Below, in pieces: positions 37,016-50,028 of a stretch of 64,000 nucleotides of DNA (position 1 is its first letter; each line of letters begins with the position of its first letter). Below the pieces are notes generated by a model. That model saw only the letters and a list, made by a program, of their open reading frames with translations. It did not search any database and had not been told where the DNA came from. The position numbers and the translations under genes were made by a program. This stretch comes from Bagarius yarrelli (Eukaryota; Chordata; Actinopteri; Siluriformes; Sisoridae). Location: NCBI GenBank assembly GCA_005784505.1, contig VCAZ01000017.1, forward strand, positions 4,516,072-4,580,071, given 5' to 3'.

Positions 37016-38845
37016 CGGCACACGCGCACGGAAGCGCAGTACGTGTTTATGTAAAAAAAGGTCAACGTTTGTGAATCGGCGCCAGCGGTTTCCCTCTTAC
37101 AGGATCTCGTTTTTGCATATTTCTTTATTATGCAACTTCATTCATCACTGACAGTGTTAGGATTCTTTAAGTGGGGTCGTATTGCTAACATTAAGTACCT
37201 CACCTACTGTACCCAAACGCACAGCCTCATCTAGAACACGTTGCATTGCATTGCATCTCAATTGAAGAAACGCCACGAGATCTTATAAAGGCCAAACGTT
37301 TGTATTCTTTTATTGCTGGTTACTTTTTTGAGCTTTCCAGAAATCAGCTGGCTGATACAAACCGGCACACACACTCTGCCTCGCCATCAGCAACACTACA
37401 GGGCTATTTTACTTTAATAAAGGGTTAAAAAAATATTAATCGCATAATGTAACCTTCTAAATCGTGCACCAAATGTGTTTATTTTTTTTTGTTTGTTTTT
37501 TAATCCAATTTCCTGCTTTTTTTGGCTTGTTTTTTCTTCTTCTTACTTTTACTTAAGTTATTTCTAATGTACCGAACTAAAGTTTCACAGCTACAACCGC
37601 CCAGCTTGTTTAATTTGTTCCATTTGGCTTTCCATAACACTATAATTTACATTATTATGTGAATAACTAACTAATAAAGAAGTGTACAGAGCCACTGTTT
37701 GTGTTTTAAAGATTTGTTACTCTTAATAATCACTCGATTTATTGACTTTAATTAAGTTTGCAAAACAGTTTAAAGGCAAATTATTCAATAAACAAAGGTC
37801 TTGTTTTAACGACATCAAACCACACATTAAACACTGTATGATAATAACTCCTGAACGATAAAAGCAATAAAACGGAGTGTTCACAATAAACATTCATTCT
37901 CTTATGATAAAATTATCAATTGTATTTTTTTCAAGAACGACAACTTAAATCACTTTTGTGTGCAAAAAACTTAAGTGTCAAAATGCCTTAAGTGCACTTA
38001 TTAGGCTGATTTAACAAAATTGTAGTAAACGAACAATGCGGCTAATAACAACTTTTAGCTATATACAAAAACAACCTCGAACCGAACGAACACTTTTTAA
38101 GGAGAAAATCAGTTTGTGGGAATCGACTTTGCCACTGGTAGAATTCCAAGCGAACACCGACATACGCTACTGATAGTAATGTGCTTAAATAAATAAATCC
38201 TTGTGGCTGGAAGAGTAAGATTGTTGATGGCACGCTAATAAGAGAGCTATGCTACTGAGAATGTTGATAAAAACTACTACATACAGTGGTATGCATATGG
38301 TCATTATTATTATTATTATTATTTTAAAATAAAGGTATGACGGCTGTTCCGTAGAGCACCCAGCGAAACCGTGAGGTCCGGATCGTTTGTTTGTTCCTTA
38401 AGCGCCTATGACTGATTTATGACCGTATGATCGAATCCAGGAAACATTAATCGCCATGATAAAACAGTGAATATTTTCTCTGGATTTAAATCCGAATATT
38501 TTTGGAGGAAGCAAGAAAAAATGTAAATGTTTGCTGATTGAAGGCGTCTGCGTTTAGGTTAAAGCTTGTTGTAGTGTGTGTAAATATCTTGTTCATTTAA
38601 ACTACAAAGTCCGGATCTGTTCGGAAAGTTTAGATGTGCTGGTAAAATCAATATTATTTGTCTTTTTTTTTTTTTAAATAAAGCTTGTTTGTAGTGCTGG
38701 TTAAACAGTATATAAGGTCATCTAGAGCTGATGACGCATAGAAGGTTTGGTTTAGTTCTGACGGCTTACGCTATACGGTTCGACTTTGCGTCCAGCCCTT
38801 GAATAACAGGTATGTATTGAAAACAGGTATACATTGAAAACCCTT
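37016..38845. other. mob4 3' UTR and mob4-boll convergent spacer
   Basis: AT-rich, no coding exon seen. AATAAA at 37416-37421 is the first strong mob4 polyA signal, and a second lies near 37675. A short (ATT)n run lies at 38302-38322. The minus-strand boll 3' UTR must begin just left of 38846. Confidence 0.6.
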
Positions 38846-39381
38846 CTATTTCAGCCCGTCCTGTGTAGGAGAGGACGCTGGAGGAAGCGAGGTGTGATAG
38901 TTGGGCCGGTAATCTTTACGCAGGTGTGTGTAATGAGCGCTGTGGCTGTACTTAGGCCTCAGGTGGAAGGAAGAGTGAGGGAAACCTCGTCTTACTGGCT
39001 GGAACTTTTGCTCCTGATAAGAAGAAAATAGGACACTTATCTAATAATGAATATTTGTAATTTATCAGTAATTTATTTTATTGTGAGAGCACTTGGACTT
39101 ACCTTCACTTTATCGCCGTACGGCAGAATCAGTGGACTTTGCAAACAAATCTGATATAGTGGCTGCACCGTGTGATCCATACACCCCTGCTCACAAACAG
39201 GAGTAAACAGTTATAACAAGATTTAACTGTACAGTAAAAGCTGACATTTTTTACCGCTGGTCACAGGAATCGAAAACAAAGTCACTACTGATCATGTGTT
39301 CGGGACGGGACAGAAAAAATATCAGCAGTAGTGAACGGGGCCAGGAATCGTAATAACACTATTATAACACTATTATACCCA

Positions 39382-39421
<40 letters not shown>

Positions 39422-41463
39422 ATATTAATTTTAAAAACTCAGTTCTAGTTGCCCTGTCTTTCCTCTGGTTTGTTTCAGTGTGGATGGTTACATGATTGAT
39501 GTGCTTCACACCCAGAACAGTTGGTGGCAGTAATACACCAAGTTGGTATGCCAACGAGAAGAAGGTGGCTTCCCTGTGTACTTTGTAGGCGTGAAAAAAT
39601 CATTATTAATATGGAGTCAGACGTGAAAGGTAAAAGCTAATTTTTTGGGGGATCACGGGAAAAATAATCATGATTAATCCTGGAATTGGGATGGAACAGG
39701 ATTTAAATACTCTACTCACACACACACACACACACACACAACTATACTTAGAACTATAAAACAAGTGTATATTGTTACCTCATAGGCACCAGCTTCCATC
39801 ACAGCGGACTGAATACACCCGTTCTCGATCGGCTCCACTGGGTAATACATCAACTCAGCAGGTTGGACATATACCAAAGGACTCGGGTTCGAAAGGACAG
39901 GGGACTAAAGCACACAAATGATGGATTATTAACACACCGGCTGATGATAGTACATCGACAACAGCACACACGGCTTTACCTGAGTAAAAGGCCACGGCAC
40001 GTGTCCACTCACACACTGGGTGGGACCCTGAGTAAAAGAAATAAAAAAACTATGGTAATCGTGAGGCCCCTAACAATACACAGCTTCACTACATCATAAT
40101 CGTACACTTTGCTGATAAGAAAATACGATTTAATTTTTTTGAAAAGTATCTATAAAAATCAATGATTAATAACCTGGTGTTGGTGGCAAGTTTGTGGAGT
40201 ATAAACAGGAGGAGCAGAATGAGCCACCATGACTGGGGATCCGGGTACCGTGTGTGACTAATAAACACAAGCCAGCAAAATATTCACATCATCATAGCCT
40301 GAAATATTATTTAACAATTAGTGGAATGTGTGTGAGTGTCTGTTGAACTCACAGCAGGCCAGTGGGATGGGTGTGTATTTGGCTCTAAGTTGTGGAAGTA
40401 AGCGACTCCGTTGTGGTAAGTGTAGGGATATCCAGTGGGCGTGGTCAGGAACGTGGTGCCAAGCGATGCTGGGAGAGGCAGAGGTGCTCCGGGACCTGGC
40501 ACAGTGTAACGGCCGGCTGTAAAAACACACAGCATCGTACGGCGGTCTGATACGGCTGTACTGTGTGGAATAAAAACCCAGGTGATGGTTACCTTGCATG
40601 ACTACAGGATGCTTACGAAAGGCCTGTCCAATGTTTAACCTCTTATCTTGAAAACACAACTTATCGGCCTGAAACGAGAGAGATAAAGATAGAGAGGGGG
40701 GGGGAGAAAGATAGGTAAAGACAGAGAGCAAGAGAGAAAAAGAGACAGAAAGAGAGAAATAAGGACAGAAAGGGGGGAAAGGGAGAGGGGGGAATAAAGA
40801 CAGAGAGAAAGAGAGTGGGAGAGAGGCACATACAAAGAGAGAGAGAGAAAGACAGAGAGACAGAGGGGAGAGAGAAATAAAGAGGGGGGGATAAAGACAG
40901 AGAGAGAGAAAGATTAAGGGAGAGAGGGAAAGAGAAAGAGAGAGAGGGGAGAGAAATATTGACAGATAGAGAGAAAGAGAGAGAAAAAGAGAGAGAGAGA
41001 GATTTAACTGATCCATGTAAATAAAAAATAAAAGTACTGAAACGGCATCCTAATTAAATCAGGTTTAATTGTAAAAACTGCCTCTTTATTTATTTTACCT
41101 TTTATTATGTTTTCTGTCACTTTTTTTGGTCTGTTTAAAAAAATTAAATTTTGGAAAATAATTAAAATTATATATATATAAAAAATTCAGGGCACGTACA
41201 TCTTGCAGAATTTTCTGCGCATCTTCCATAGTCTCGAAGGGGGTGACAAAGGAGCCATATCTAAACGGAAAAACACAGAATCAGAGACACAACCCGGGGG
41301 GCGTCTACAGTTCAGTTCTGTTCTATAACGTCTCACATCCGAAATCAGTCAGAACAGAACACACTCACCCCTTCGACACTCCAGCACGATCAATTATAAT
41401 CCTTACTTCCTTAATTTTTCCATACTGGGAGAAAAAACGTCCGAGATCATTCTCATTAGTCTG

Positions 41464-41496
<33 letters not shown>

Positions 41497-41571
41497 GTCA
41501 GAGATTTATTAATCCAAATATTCTTATTAAAGACACATATCTGTATATTTCTGAATGCCTCCGCACACACA

Positions 41572-41610
<39 letters not shown>

Positions 41611-42903
41611 TACACTTACTTACTTTGACATGAATGCCTCCTACAAAAGATGCGGTTTGGGGGATAAACCGTGAGGGGGATCAGCCAAGGTGTGAGGCGT
41701 CGTCTAGAGCCCTGTTGAGTTCTTGAGGTGTTGGACTGACTGAAGGAGAACTCGTCTGGGTCTGATTACACAAAGACACAATCACTGACCTCCCCTAACC
41801 TACATCTGCTTATAATTAGTAAATCTACCGTCCAGGACAGAGAGAGAAATGATAGAGCAAATTTATAATTAAGGAAGTTAACTAATACTAATAATTATTA
41901 TTAGTTCCTTCTTTAATGTTATATTAGCATAGTGGTTAAGGTGTTGGACTGCCAATCGGAAGATCCGGTTCCATTTGCCCATCGGCAAGTCAGGGTTCCA
42001 TTCCCAGCACCACCAAGCTACCACCGCTGGGCCCTGAGCAAGGCCCTCAAACCCCCAACTGCTCAGTTATATAAAAAGAGAAAAAATGTAAGTTGCTCCG
42101 GATGAGGGCGTCTGCCAAATGCTGTAAATGTAAGTGTTATTTAATAAACTAAAGCTACTTTAAGCGTCAAGTGCCGTGGATGTGACTAGTCGAGCTAAAT
42201 AATAAAATAATTAATAATAAATAATTAATAGCTCATCCGGGAACTTATCGCATACTTTTTTTTTTTTGCATACTAAGGATTCGGACGTCCTCACCTCGCA
42301 TACTCGTTTTTGTTTGCACACTATATAACGTAATGCTTTGTTCATTACGTCAAAGGCGGGTGAATCGACTCTTTTAAAATGAGCCGACTCGTTTGCGGAC
42401 GCACATCCCGATTAAAGATGTAAATTTAAGATGAGTGTTTTTTTGTCACTTGCAACACAAAGTTTACAATAATTGAATTTTATGATTAGATATTATGGTA
42501 CCGGAATGTTTGTAAAGGTTTTAATTTATAATAAATATATATATACCTAAATTTAATTTGAATCACCTGAATTCTGTAAGTTACACGACATAAAGGCATT
42601 TTTTTTTACATCGCATTTAATAAAAAAAACCCCCGTTTACTTAAAGAAAAAAAACTTAAGCGGCGTGCTCTATATAAACAGACGTTACCAAAACGCCATG
42701 ATTTGAAGCTAATTAGTTAGCATGTTGGACCATAAAACACTGCAACAAGTATAACCAGCTCATTGCAAAGCAATACAGATATTAATTCACACGTTTAAAT
42801 CTGAAATGTTAATTAATATCGATATAAACATTAGTTATCTGTTAATATATAATTGATAACTAATTAGCTAAACTCTGAGACTTACACCTGTCTCGCTCTC
42901 CAT
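38846..42903 (-). CDS. boll: boll (boule), germ-cell RNA-binding protein; RRM region disrupted
   Basis: BOULE is the ancestral DAZ-family translational regulator of meiosis. Exons on minus: 42903-42888 (or to 42886), 41761-41624, 41460-41369, 41260-41200, 40668-40593, 40516-40353, 40257-40174, 40027-39980, 39904-39779, 39186-39103, 39013-38846. Exons 3-11 join in one open frame of 300 codons. They encode TNENDLGRFFSQYGKIKEV, AGVSKGYG, LCFQDKRLNIGQAFRK and the diagnostic GYPYTYHNGVAYFH. Exon 2 fails: with donor CAG/GTGTAA (16-nt exon 1) the frame reaches NRIF, then a TTTT run shifts it by +1 before VGGI; with donor GGT/GTAAGT (18-nt exon 1) it meets TGA before VGGI. RNP1 reads KGYG-S-FVT-P-FET, with two extra residues. 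This is either a decaying gene or assembly error; the identity itself is secure. Confidence 0.85.
39384..39419. repeat. (TA)n microsatellite in boll intron 10
   Basis: About 18 TA units; no function inferred. Confidence 0.9.
40674..41002. repeat. purine-rich (GA)n tract in boll intron 4
   Basis: More than 300 bases of almost pure A/G on plus with irregular GAGA and AGAAAG units between two boll exons; the long Leu/Ser/Phe frame on minus is its by-product. Confidence 0.9.
41463..41609. repeat. paired (AC)n microsatellites flanking boll intron 2
   Basis: AC runs at 41463-41494 and 41569-41608 fill both ends of the intron between boll exons 2 and 3, beside the broken exon 2. Such runs raise the risk of local assembly error. 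Confidence 0.9.
41930..42138 (+). repeat. tRNA-derived SINE, most complete copy
   Basis: Head AGTGGTTAAGGTGTTGGACT resembles a pol III A box and GGGTTCCATTCCC a B box. The body has CCACCAAGCTACCACC, GGGCCCTGAGCAAGGCCC and CAACTGCTCAGTTAT. The tail GCTCCGGATGAGGGCGTCTG followed by CCAAATGCTGTAAATGTAAG is the conserved 3' part shared by many fish V-SINE-like families. It sits in boll intron 1, antisense to boll. About ten poorer copies lie in the window. Confidence 0.8.
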
Positions 42904-43785
42904 CTCTCAGGCTTGACGTGCGCCGACGGTGGGACAGAAAACAAAACCCGTAATAAATTAAATATAAATGTTTAGAATTCGCCAATTTCCTAATGAGAAA
43001 TGTTTTTTTTAATGTCAATTTCTTTTTGTAAAAAACGAAGAAAAAAAAAATTAAAAGACAAGAAGTTAAAAAAAAAAAAAAAGCTGGGGTCTTCGCATTT
43101 ACCAAGAAAAAGGGGTCGAAGAAATACGGGAAAAATACAACAAGTAATAAGCTCTGGTATATAAACAGATTTATCAACGGAAATAAGTTAAATGTATTCG
43201 AATGTATAGCAGAAAGTAATTAAAATGAAAAATATTATGGCAATATAGTTGTTTATGTGTAGATTACAGTTCCCCCATTCAAGCGAAATAATAGACTCTT
43301 CCATTCTCCCCAAGCGGGAAAGTGAATGTTTTGTCTCTTTGAAGAAAAAGTTTTTTTTCCCTTTTATGCTGTTTTTATGGTCTATTACATTAACGCATCC
43401 GATTAGTAGAATAAACTCGCATTTGAAAGTAAATGTAATTTGGCAAAAATCGATAACTGTTAAATTAAAAACTGAGGAAATTAGTTCTGTTATTTCATGT
43501 ATGTATGTTCATATATTTTGTACAATACTTTGTCCAATTTATTCAGAAAAATTTGCAAAGAATGTGTAAAAAGAAAAAAAGAAACATTATTATTTAAGTG
43601 AGCTCATGCGATTCTCTGGTTTGTCCACAAGAGGGCGCAGGCACGCGCAGTGTTAATGCGTGACATACACGCTAAATGACAGGCGAAGAAGAGAAAAGAA
43701 AAACAATGGAGTAGGAACTGAGCAAATCTGATAAACGAATAACAATTAATTTTTCTGATTTCATTCGGAATATAAGAAAAAAAAC
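42904..43785. promoter_or_regulatory. divergent boll/vps16 spacer
   Basis: The start codons of boll (minus) and vps16 (plus) are 882 bases apart and point away from each other. The spacer is AT-rich except for a CpG-containing patch at about 43620-43670, where CCACAAGAGGGCGC at 43625-43638 matches the CTCF core with one mismatch. No exon is visible. Confidence 0.5.
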
Positions 43786-46700
43786 ATGGCTTTTGTCACG
43801 GCCAACTGGAATCCTCTTGGAGAGAATTTTTACAGGTAACAGATCAGAGACTAAAACCTCCACCGCAGAATTTTACAGTTGATTAGCGACCGATTAAACA
43901 GCGAAGAATTAAATGTTACAAATTTTATATTTATAAAAATAAGACGAATTATGTTAGAAACCTATTTGCTGCTGGATATGTACAATCATTCAGCAAGTCA
44001 TGGGAGGCTGTGAGGTCATGTGACAGCTCGGTGACGTCACTATGAACAGGGAATGGAGATTGTCTGTAATTTATACATCATTTAATCAATCTGAATAAAA
44101 GAAAACGAAACCTTTTATTCCTAATAATAATGATTGTGGGTTTTTAACTAAATACTAAATTGTCTTTATATGAAAATAGTATTCATCTCATGCCACCAGA
44201 AGCTTTGTGTATTTGTTTTTATTCGATTTCTTCTTCTTTTAAATTGATGTTGAATATGTTTATTGTCCTAAACAGGAAGATTGAGCTGTATGAGATGGGC
44301 TGGAATCTGAAGGATGGACTCAGAGATTGTTTAATAGCTGCAGCTCCGTACGGTGGGCCAATCGGTGAGTCACAGACACATGAGCTTTTTATTCATTATT
44401 ATTATTGATAAATTAATTTATTTCTTCGCATCGGAGGTCTAAATTGCGTTTGGGAATGTCATTAAGATTAATGGATGACTTTTTTTGCTAGGAAACAGTT
44501 TGAGATTTAAAATAAGGCATTTATATGTAATCTTTCCTGGGGTGACAATCTCTTTCTCTCTCACACCCGTTGTTGTGTGTCAGCTCTTTTAAGGGAGCCC
44601 CAGCGCCGCTCTCCCAGCGCCCGACCCCAGTTAGAGATCTATTCAGCTTCTGGAGGGACTCTCGCCAGCTTTCTGGTAAACAGAGCAGTGTGAAGTGAGA
44701 ACGTGTTTCATTTGATCGCAGTGACGGACGTGATTAACGTGTTTGACGTTTCTGCAGTGGAAGAGCGGTGTGGTGAAACAGCTGGGCTGGACGGTGTGTG
44801 ATGATCTTCTGTGCATTCAGGAAGACGGCACTGTTCTGGTCTACGATCTCTTCGGCAGTTTTAAGAGACACTTCAGCATGGGCAACGTGAGGAGATCAGA
44901 CAGATCTGCACATCACATGTTTATGCTTCGTTTCAGGTCCGAGCGTAGATGTCATTCACATGGCCATTCTCTTTAAAACTAGGAGGTGGGACAGAGCCAG
45001 GTTGTGGAAGCCAAAGTCTTCCATTCACCGTATGGAACTGGAGTTGCCATAGTAACAGGTGCATCCCGGTTTACCCTGGCAACAAACATTGATGATCTGA
45101 AGCTGAGAAGGTTACCTGAGGTCCCAGGTGAGCACAACATTTAATTTTTCTCTCCTGTTTATTTTTAATCTTTTGTCTATGAATAATTTTGCGTTCATCT
45201 TCATACTCCAGGTCTCCAGGGGGTGCCATCTTGCTGGGCGGTGCTCACCCAGGACAGACAGAGTAAAGTGCTAGTGGCAAACGGTGCTGAGCTTTTCGTT
45301 CTGGACTACGGCACCTGCACGGCAGTAGTGAGAAACTGCTACAAACACACACACACATCATTTTATAGCAGCTAATTAAAGAACTGACTTACATCTCGAA
45401 TGCACATTGTTATCCTATAACTGTGCCTTGTGTGTGTGTGTGTGTTTCAGAGCCCTCCAGGCCTCTCTCCCCAGGCCACCAGTATAGTACACATGTGTGT
45501 TTCATTCAGTTATAAGTACCTGGCGCTGTTTACAGACTCGGGCCACGTGTGGATGGGCTCCACCAACCTGAGGGTAATAATGTAATAAATATATAATAGA
45601 CAGCTTATGCTTCATAAACACCATTTATATTTATGCTATTTGGTAGGATGCTTTTATCCAGAGCGACTTACATTTATCTCTTTTATACAACTGAGCAATT
45701 GGTGGTTAGGGGCCTTTCTCAGGGACCCAGCAGTGGTAGCCAAATTCATTTTTTTAAATTTCGCTCTGTATTCAAGCAGAAATGACTCTGGTCATGACTT
45801 GGATTAACAACATAGCTGAAAAAAACCTGAATACATTGTTAAATTGTTCTTCCTTACGTTCGCTCCAGGTGCCTGTAAGTTCTCGTCTTTTTTGTTGCTG
45901 TCAAACTCACGAAACATTTTTTTTGCAGGAAAAACTCAGTGAAATAGAGACCAAAGTCAGAAATCCACCCAGACAGATGGTCTGGTAGGTGCAAACAAAA
46001 AAGAATTTCACATCTTTATGTTATTAAACATGTTATTAAAACTGTCACAGACTGAAAACTGTTTTGTGACCGATGAAATATCTGTCTATCGAGGGCGCTC
46101 TTACTTTTTCTGCCATGCTTGTTAGAGACAACGGCCGTTTGAGTCACACCTAAAGGGGTAGAGGATGAAGTGGTTTGAGGGTTTTAATTAAGTATTAACG
46201 TAAATGTAAATCAGGTTATAACTTATATAAAATTCTAACTCAAATTCCAGCTGTCAGAATCTCCTGCACCAAAGTGGAAAATTTGTGAACATTTTATTTT
46301 AAAATTAATTTGTAGAATTTAGGAATTTTTTTGTAAGTTTATCTATATTGTGCAGAAAGTCATTTTACCGTCTTTCTCTCCTCTTCCTGTAGGTGTCGCA
46401 GACCTAAAAGTCAGCAGCCCTCAGTGGTCATCATGTGGGATCGGTACCTGCTGGTGGTAGGAGTGTGTAAAGACACCATCCCATACCACCTCGACGATGA
46501 CTCCGTCCTGGTCCCTGAGCTGGACAGTGTTCGAATTATCAATGCCACACATCACGAACTGTTGCAGGAGGTGCCAGGTTCGAAAAACACACACACTTCC
46601 TCATGAAAAACCTGGGAAAGTCAACAAACTCAAATTTAAATATATTTGAATTGATAATATTGGCTTAATTACAATAGCTAACATTTTTATAGACTTTTAA

Positions 46701-49700
46701 AAACATTAGTTCAGGAATATTTAGCTTATCATCATGGAAATTTTATTGGTAGAAATGTGTAAATGAGCTGCAGTTATAGTTCTTGTTGTTCTCCAGCTGC
46801 CTGTGAGGAAATCTTTAAGATCGCCTCCATGGCTCCCGGAGCTCTGCTGCTGGAGGCTCACAAAGAATATGAGGCAAGAATCCGGAGTTTTTAACATCTA
46901 AGATGTCTGATTTGAGTTGTAGACTAAATGACAGGCTAGTTTACTCTGTACGGTGGTATAATATGAGTGTGTGTGTGTGTGTGTGTGTAATATGTACGTG
47001 TGGATGTGTAGAAAGAGAGCCAGAAGGCGGATGAGTATCTAAGGGAGATTAAAGAGCAAGATCTGTTAGGGGAGGCGGTGAGGCAGTGTGTGGAGGCAGC
47101 AGGACACGAGCATGAGGCAGAGACGCAAAAAACCCTTCTGAGGGTAAGTAAACTGTATAATTCGTTATTTCTTTCAATTTTTTTATATCTTAAATAATTC
47201 TCGTTCTCTCTCTCTCTCTCTCTCTCTTGCACACCCAGGCCGCCTCCTTCGGAAAATGTTTCCTCAGCAATTTTCCTCCTGAGCCGTTTGTCAGCATGTG
47301 TCGAGACCTGCGAGTGTTAAACGCAGTGAGAGATTACACCGTGGGGATCCCTCTCACACACACACAGTTCAAACAGATGACCGTTCAAGTGCTCACAGAC
47401 CGGTGAGACAAAACCGGACAGATTTTCTGCTCATTATTCGGATTATTTTTATTCGGATTCGGATTAGTAGTGGTTGTAGTTGTAGTCGTATTTCACTAAG
47501 GCTTTGTTACACTAAAAATAATCGGAAATGGAAGATTGTGGGTTCGATGCTCAGGACTACCAAGCTGCCACCTGTGGTTCCCTGAGCAATGCTTTTAAAC
47601 CTCAGCTGCTCAAATGGATCAGCTACCCTGGATAAGGGCGTCTGTAATGAGTGCATGAAATGAGAAATATAAATTCTTTTGACATATAAGAGGTCGTTGT
47701 GCTATAAAAACATCCTTTAGGTTTCAGAACTCAGAACTTTGTCGTTATATTGAAGGCAGTCAGACAAAATGATGGACAGGTTTTGAAATGTTCCACTCTA
47801 TGATGTAATAACGTGGATAGCCGCGGACTCTGCAGAAAAAGATTGACACTCGCTTTGACAACACCGTCTGTTTAGCCCCGCCCACCAGTTGATGAATTCA
47901 CATGATAGGTTAATAACAGGGTAGTGCTTTAATAAGCTCTTTTGACAAGATACAGTTTTTGCGGAATCTTCCGTCAGATCCCAACACGTGGCTTAGCTTT
48001 ATTTTTAAGGGAGTTCCAGACCGCGTTAGTAAATGCTCAATCATTTGTTTCCTGCATTTTACGACCGATTTATTTTTAAAAGAGGCACAATTTGATGCTG
48101 GATTTTCGGAAAGACTGAAATTAAATGCGGACGCTGTGTCGAATCTGACATCAGAGAACATTACAGAATAAAAAAACTGATGTATTTCATCGCTGCTTTG
48201 ATGGAAAAAAAAAGCAGAAAATCCTCTTTGTCTTATATTTTGATGTATTAATATATTACTTAATATTCCATTTGTTTTATTAATCAGTTTCTCTGCCTGT
48301 TTTTTTTTCTCTTTTGTTCATTTTTAGACTGGTATATCGCAAGTTATATCCTCTAGCCATCGAGATCTGTCGTTATCTGAAGACTCCCGAGTATCAGGGT
48401 GTGAGTCGGGTGCTGAAACACTGGGCCTGCTGCAAGGTACGCTGCAGAGGCAGAGCAACACTGAGGCAGGGGAGGCGGGGCTATTATCCGGATTAACTTT
48501 TAGGGTTTGGGTCATAGTTAGCGTTCTAGAACTGTTGCGAGTGTGTAAAAGTTGTGTGTGTGTGTGTGTGTGTAGGTGCAGCAAAAAGAGGAGGCAGATG
48601 AAATCATTGCAAAAAGCATCAGTTTAAAGCTGGGTGATGCAGCTGGAATCTCCTACTCCGAAATTGCCAATAAAGCTTATGAGTGTGGACGCACTGAACT
48701 GGCGATCAAGGTACACACACACACACACACACACATAAACAGTATTTTGATTTCTATTTACACACCTTGCTTCTCTTTTTTAGCTGTTGGAGTTCGAGCC
48801 TCGCTCTGGTGAACAGGTTCCTCTGCTGCTGAGGATGAAACGGAGCCAGTTAGCACTCAGCAAAGCTATCGAGAGTGGAGACACAGACCTTGGTATACAC
48901 ACACACACACACACAAACACAATAAATGCACAAATTAGCAACATAACCCTTCCTGTTTAAATTATGAGGGTTTTTTCCCCACAGTATACACAGTAGTTAC
49001 ATACCTGAAAAACGAGATGAACCGAGGAGACTTTTTCATGACCCTTAGGAACCAGCCGGTGGCCCTGAGCCTCTACAGACAGGTACGATACACACTTCAC
49101 TGTGTGTGTTAGTGTTTACCTCAGCTCGTTTTAACAGTGTCTTACTTTCTCGTGTGTGTTTCAGTTCTGTAAGCATCAGGAACAGGATACGCTGAAGGAT
49201 CTGTTTAATCAAGATGATGATCACCAGGAACTGGGCAATTTCTATGTGAAAGCTAGTTATAAAGAAAAGGTCGGATGGGAAGAGGGTTGTAGAGTTTAAT
49301 TGAGAGACTTATGTTTTATTGTGATTTAATTTATCTTCTGTCTGTGTGGACATTCGATAGAGGCTGGAGGCGCGGATGTCTTTATTACAAAGTGCAGTAG
49401 ACGAGTACAACAAGGCCAAGAATGAATTTGCTGCCAAGGTGAGCAATACAGAGTGAATGTAAAATCATGTCTGAACCTCATTTGTTAGTGCAATCATAGC
49501 TGGATAGGTGACTTATGCATTAATAATTACATTATTACCATAATGTTGTTATGGGAAATGACATTTGTGGTCATATATTTTTCTGTCTTTAGGCCACAGA
49601 GGAGGAGATGCGTCTGTTGCGTTTCCAGAGGAAGCTGGAAGAGGATAAAGGCGAGTGTCTCATGGGTTTCTCTCTGCACGACACTCTAAGCACTTTGCTC

Positions 49701-49985
49701 TCTCTGGGTCTGCACAAGCACGCCGAGCAGCTCTACAAGGACTTCAGAGTGCCTGATAAAAGGTACATGTCTGTTTACAGTTAATCAAGATTCGGCTGAA
49801 CATTATAACTGGTTAATATATAAAGTATGTGATCTAGTCTCGGGAGCACCAAGCTGCCACCGATGGGCCCCTTAACCCCCAGATGCTTAAATGTATAAAA
49901 ATAAGTAAAAAATTAAAATCACTCCGGATAAAGGGCTTTGGTCAAATGCTATATATATATATATATAATATATATATATATAGGA

Positions 49986-50028
<43 letters not shown>

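Noticed and set aside
40318..41016. 232-codon Leu/Ser/Phe-rich frame on minus
   Set aside because: It comes from the purine-rich tract in a boll intron; only the part after 40668 is boll exon 5 and the exon 6 overlap is in another frame.
48324..48584. Antisense frame opposite vps16 exon 13
   Set aside because: Shadow of a verified exon and adjacent GT repeat.
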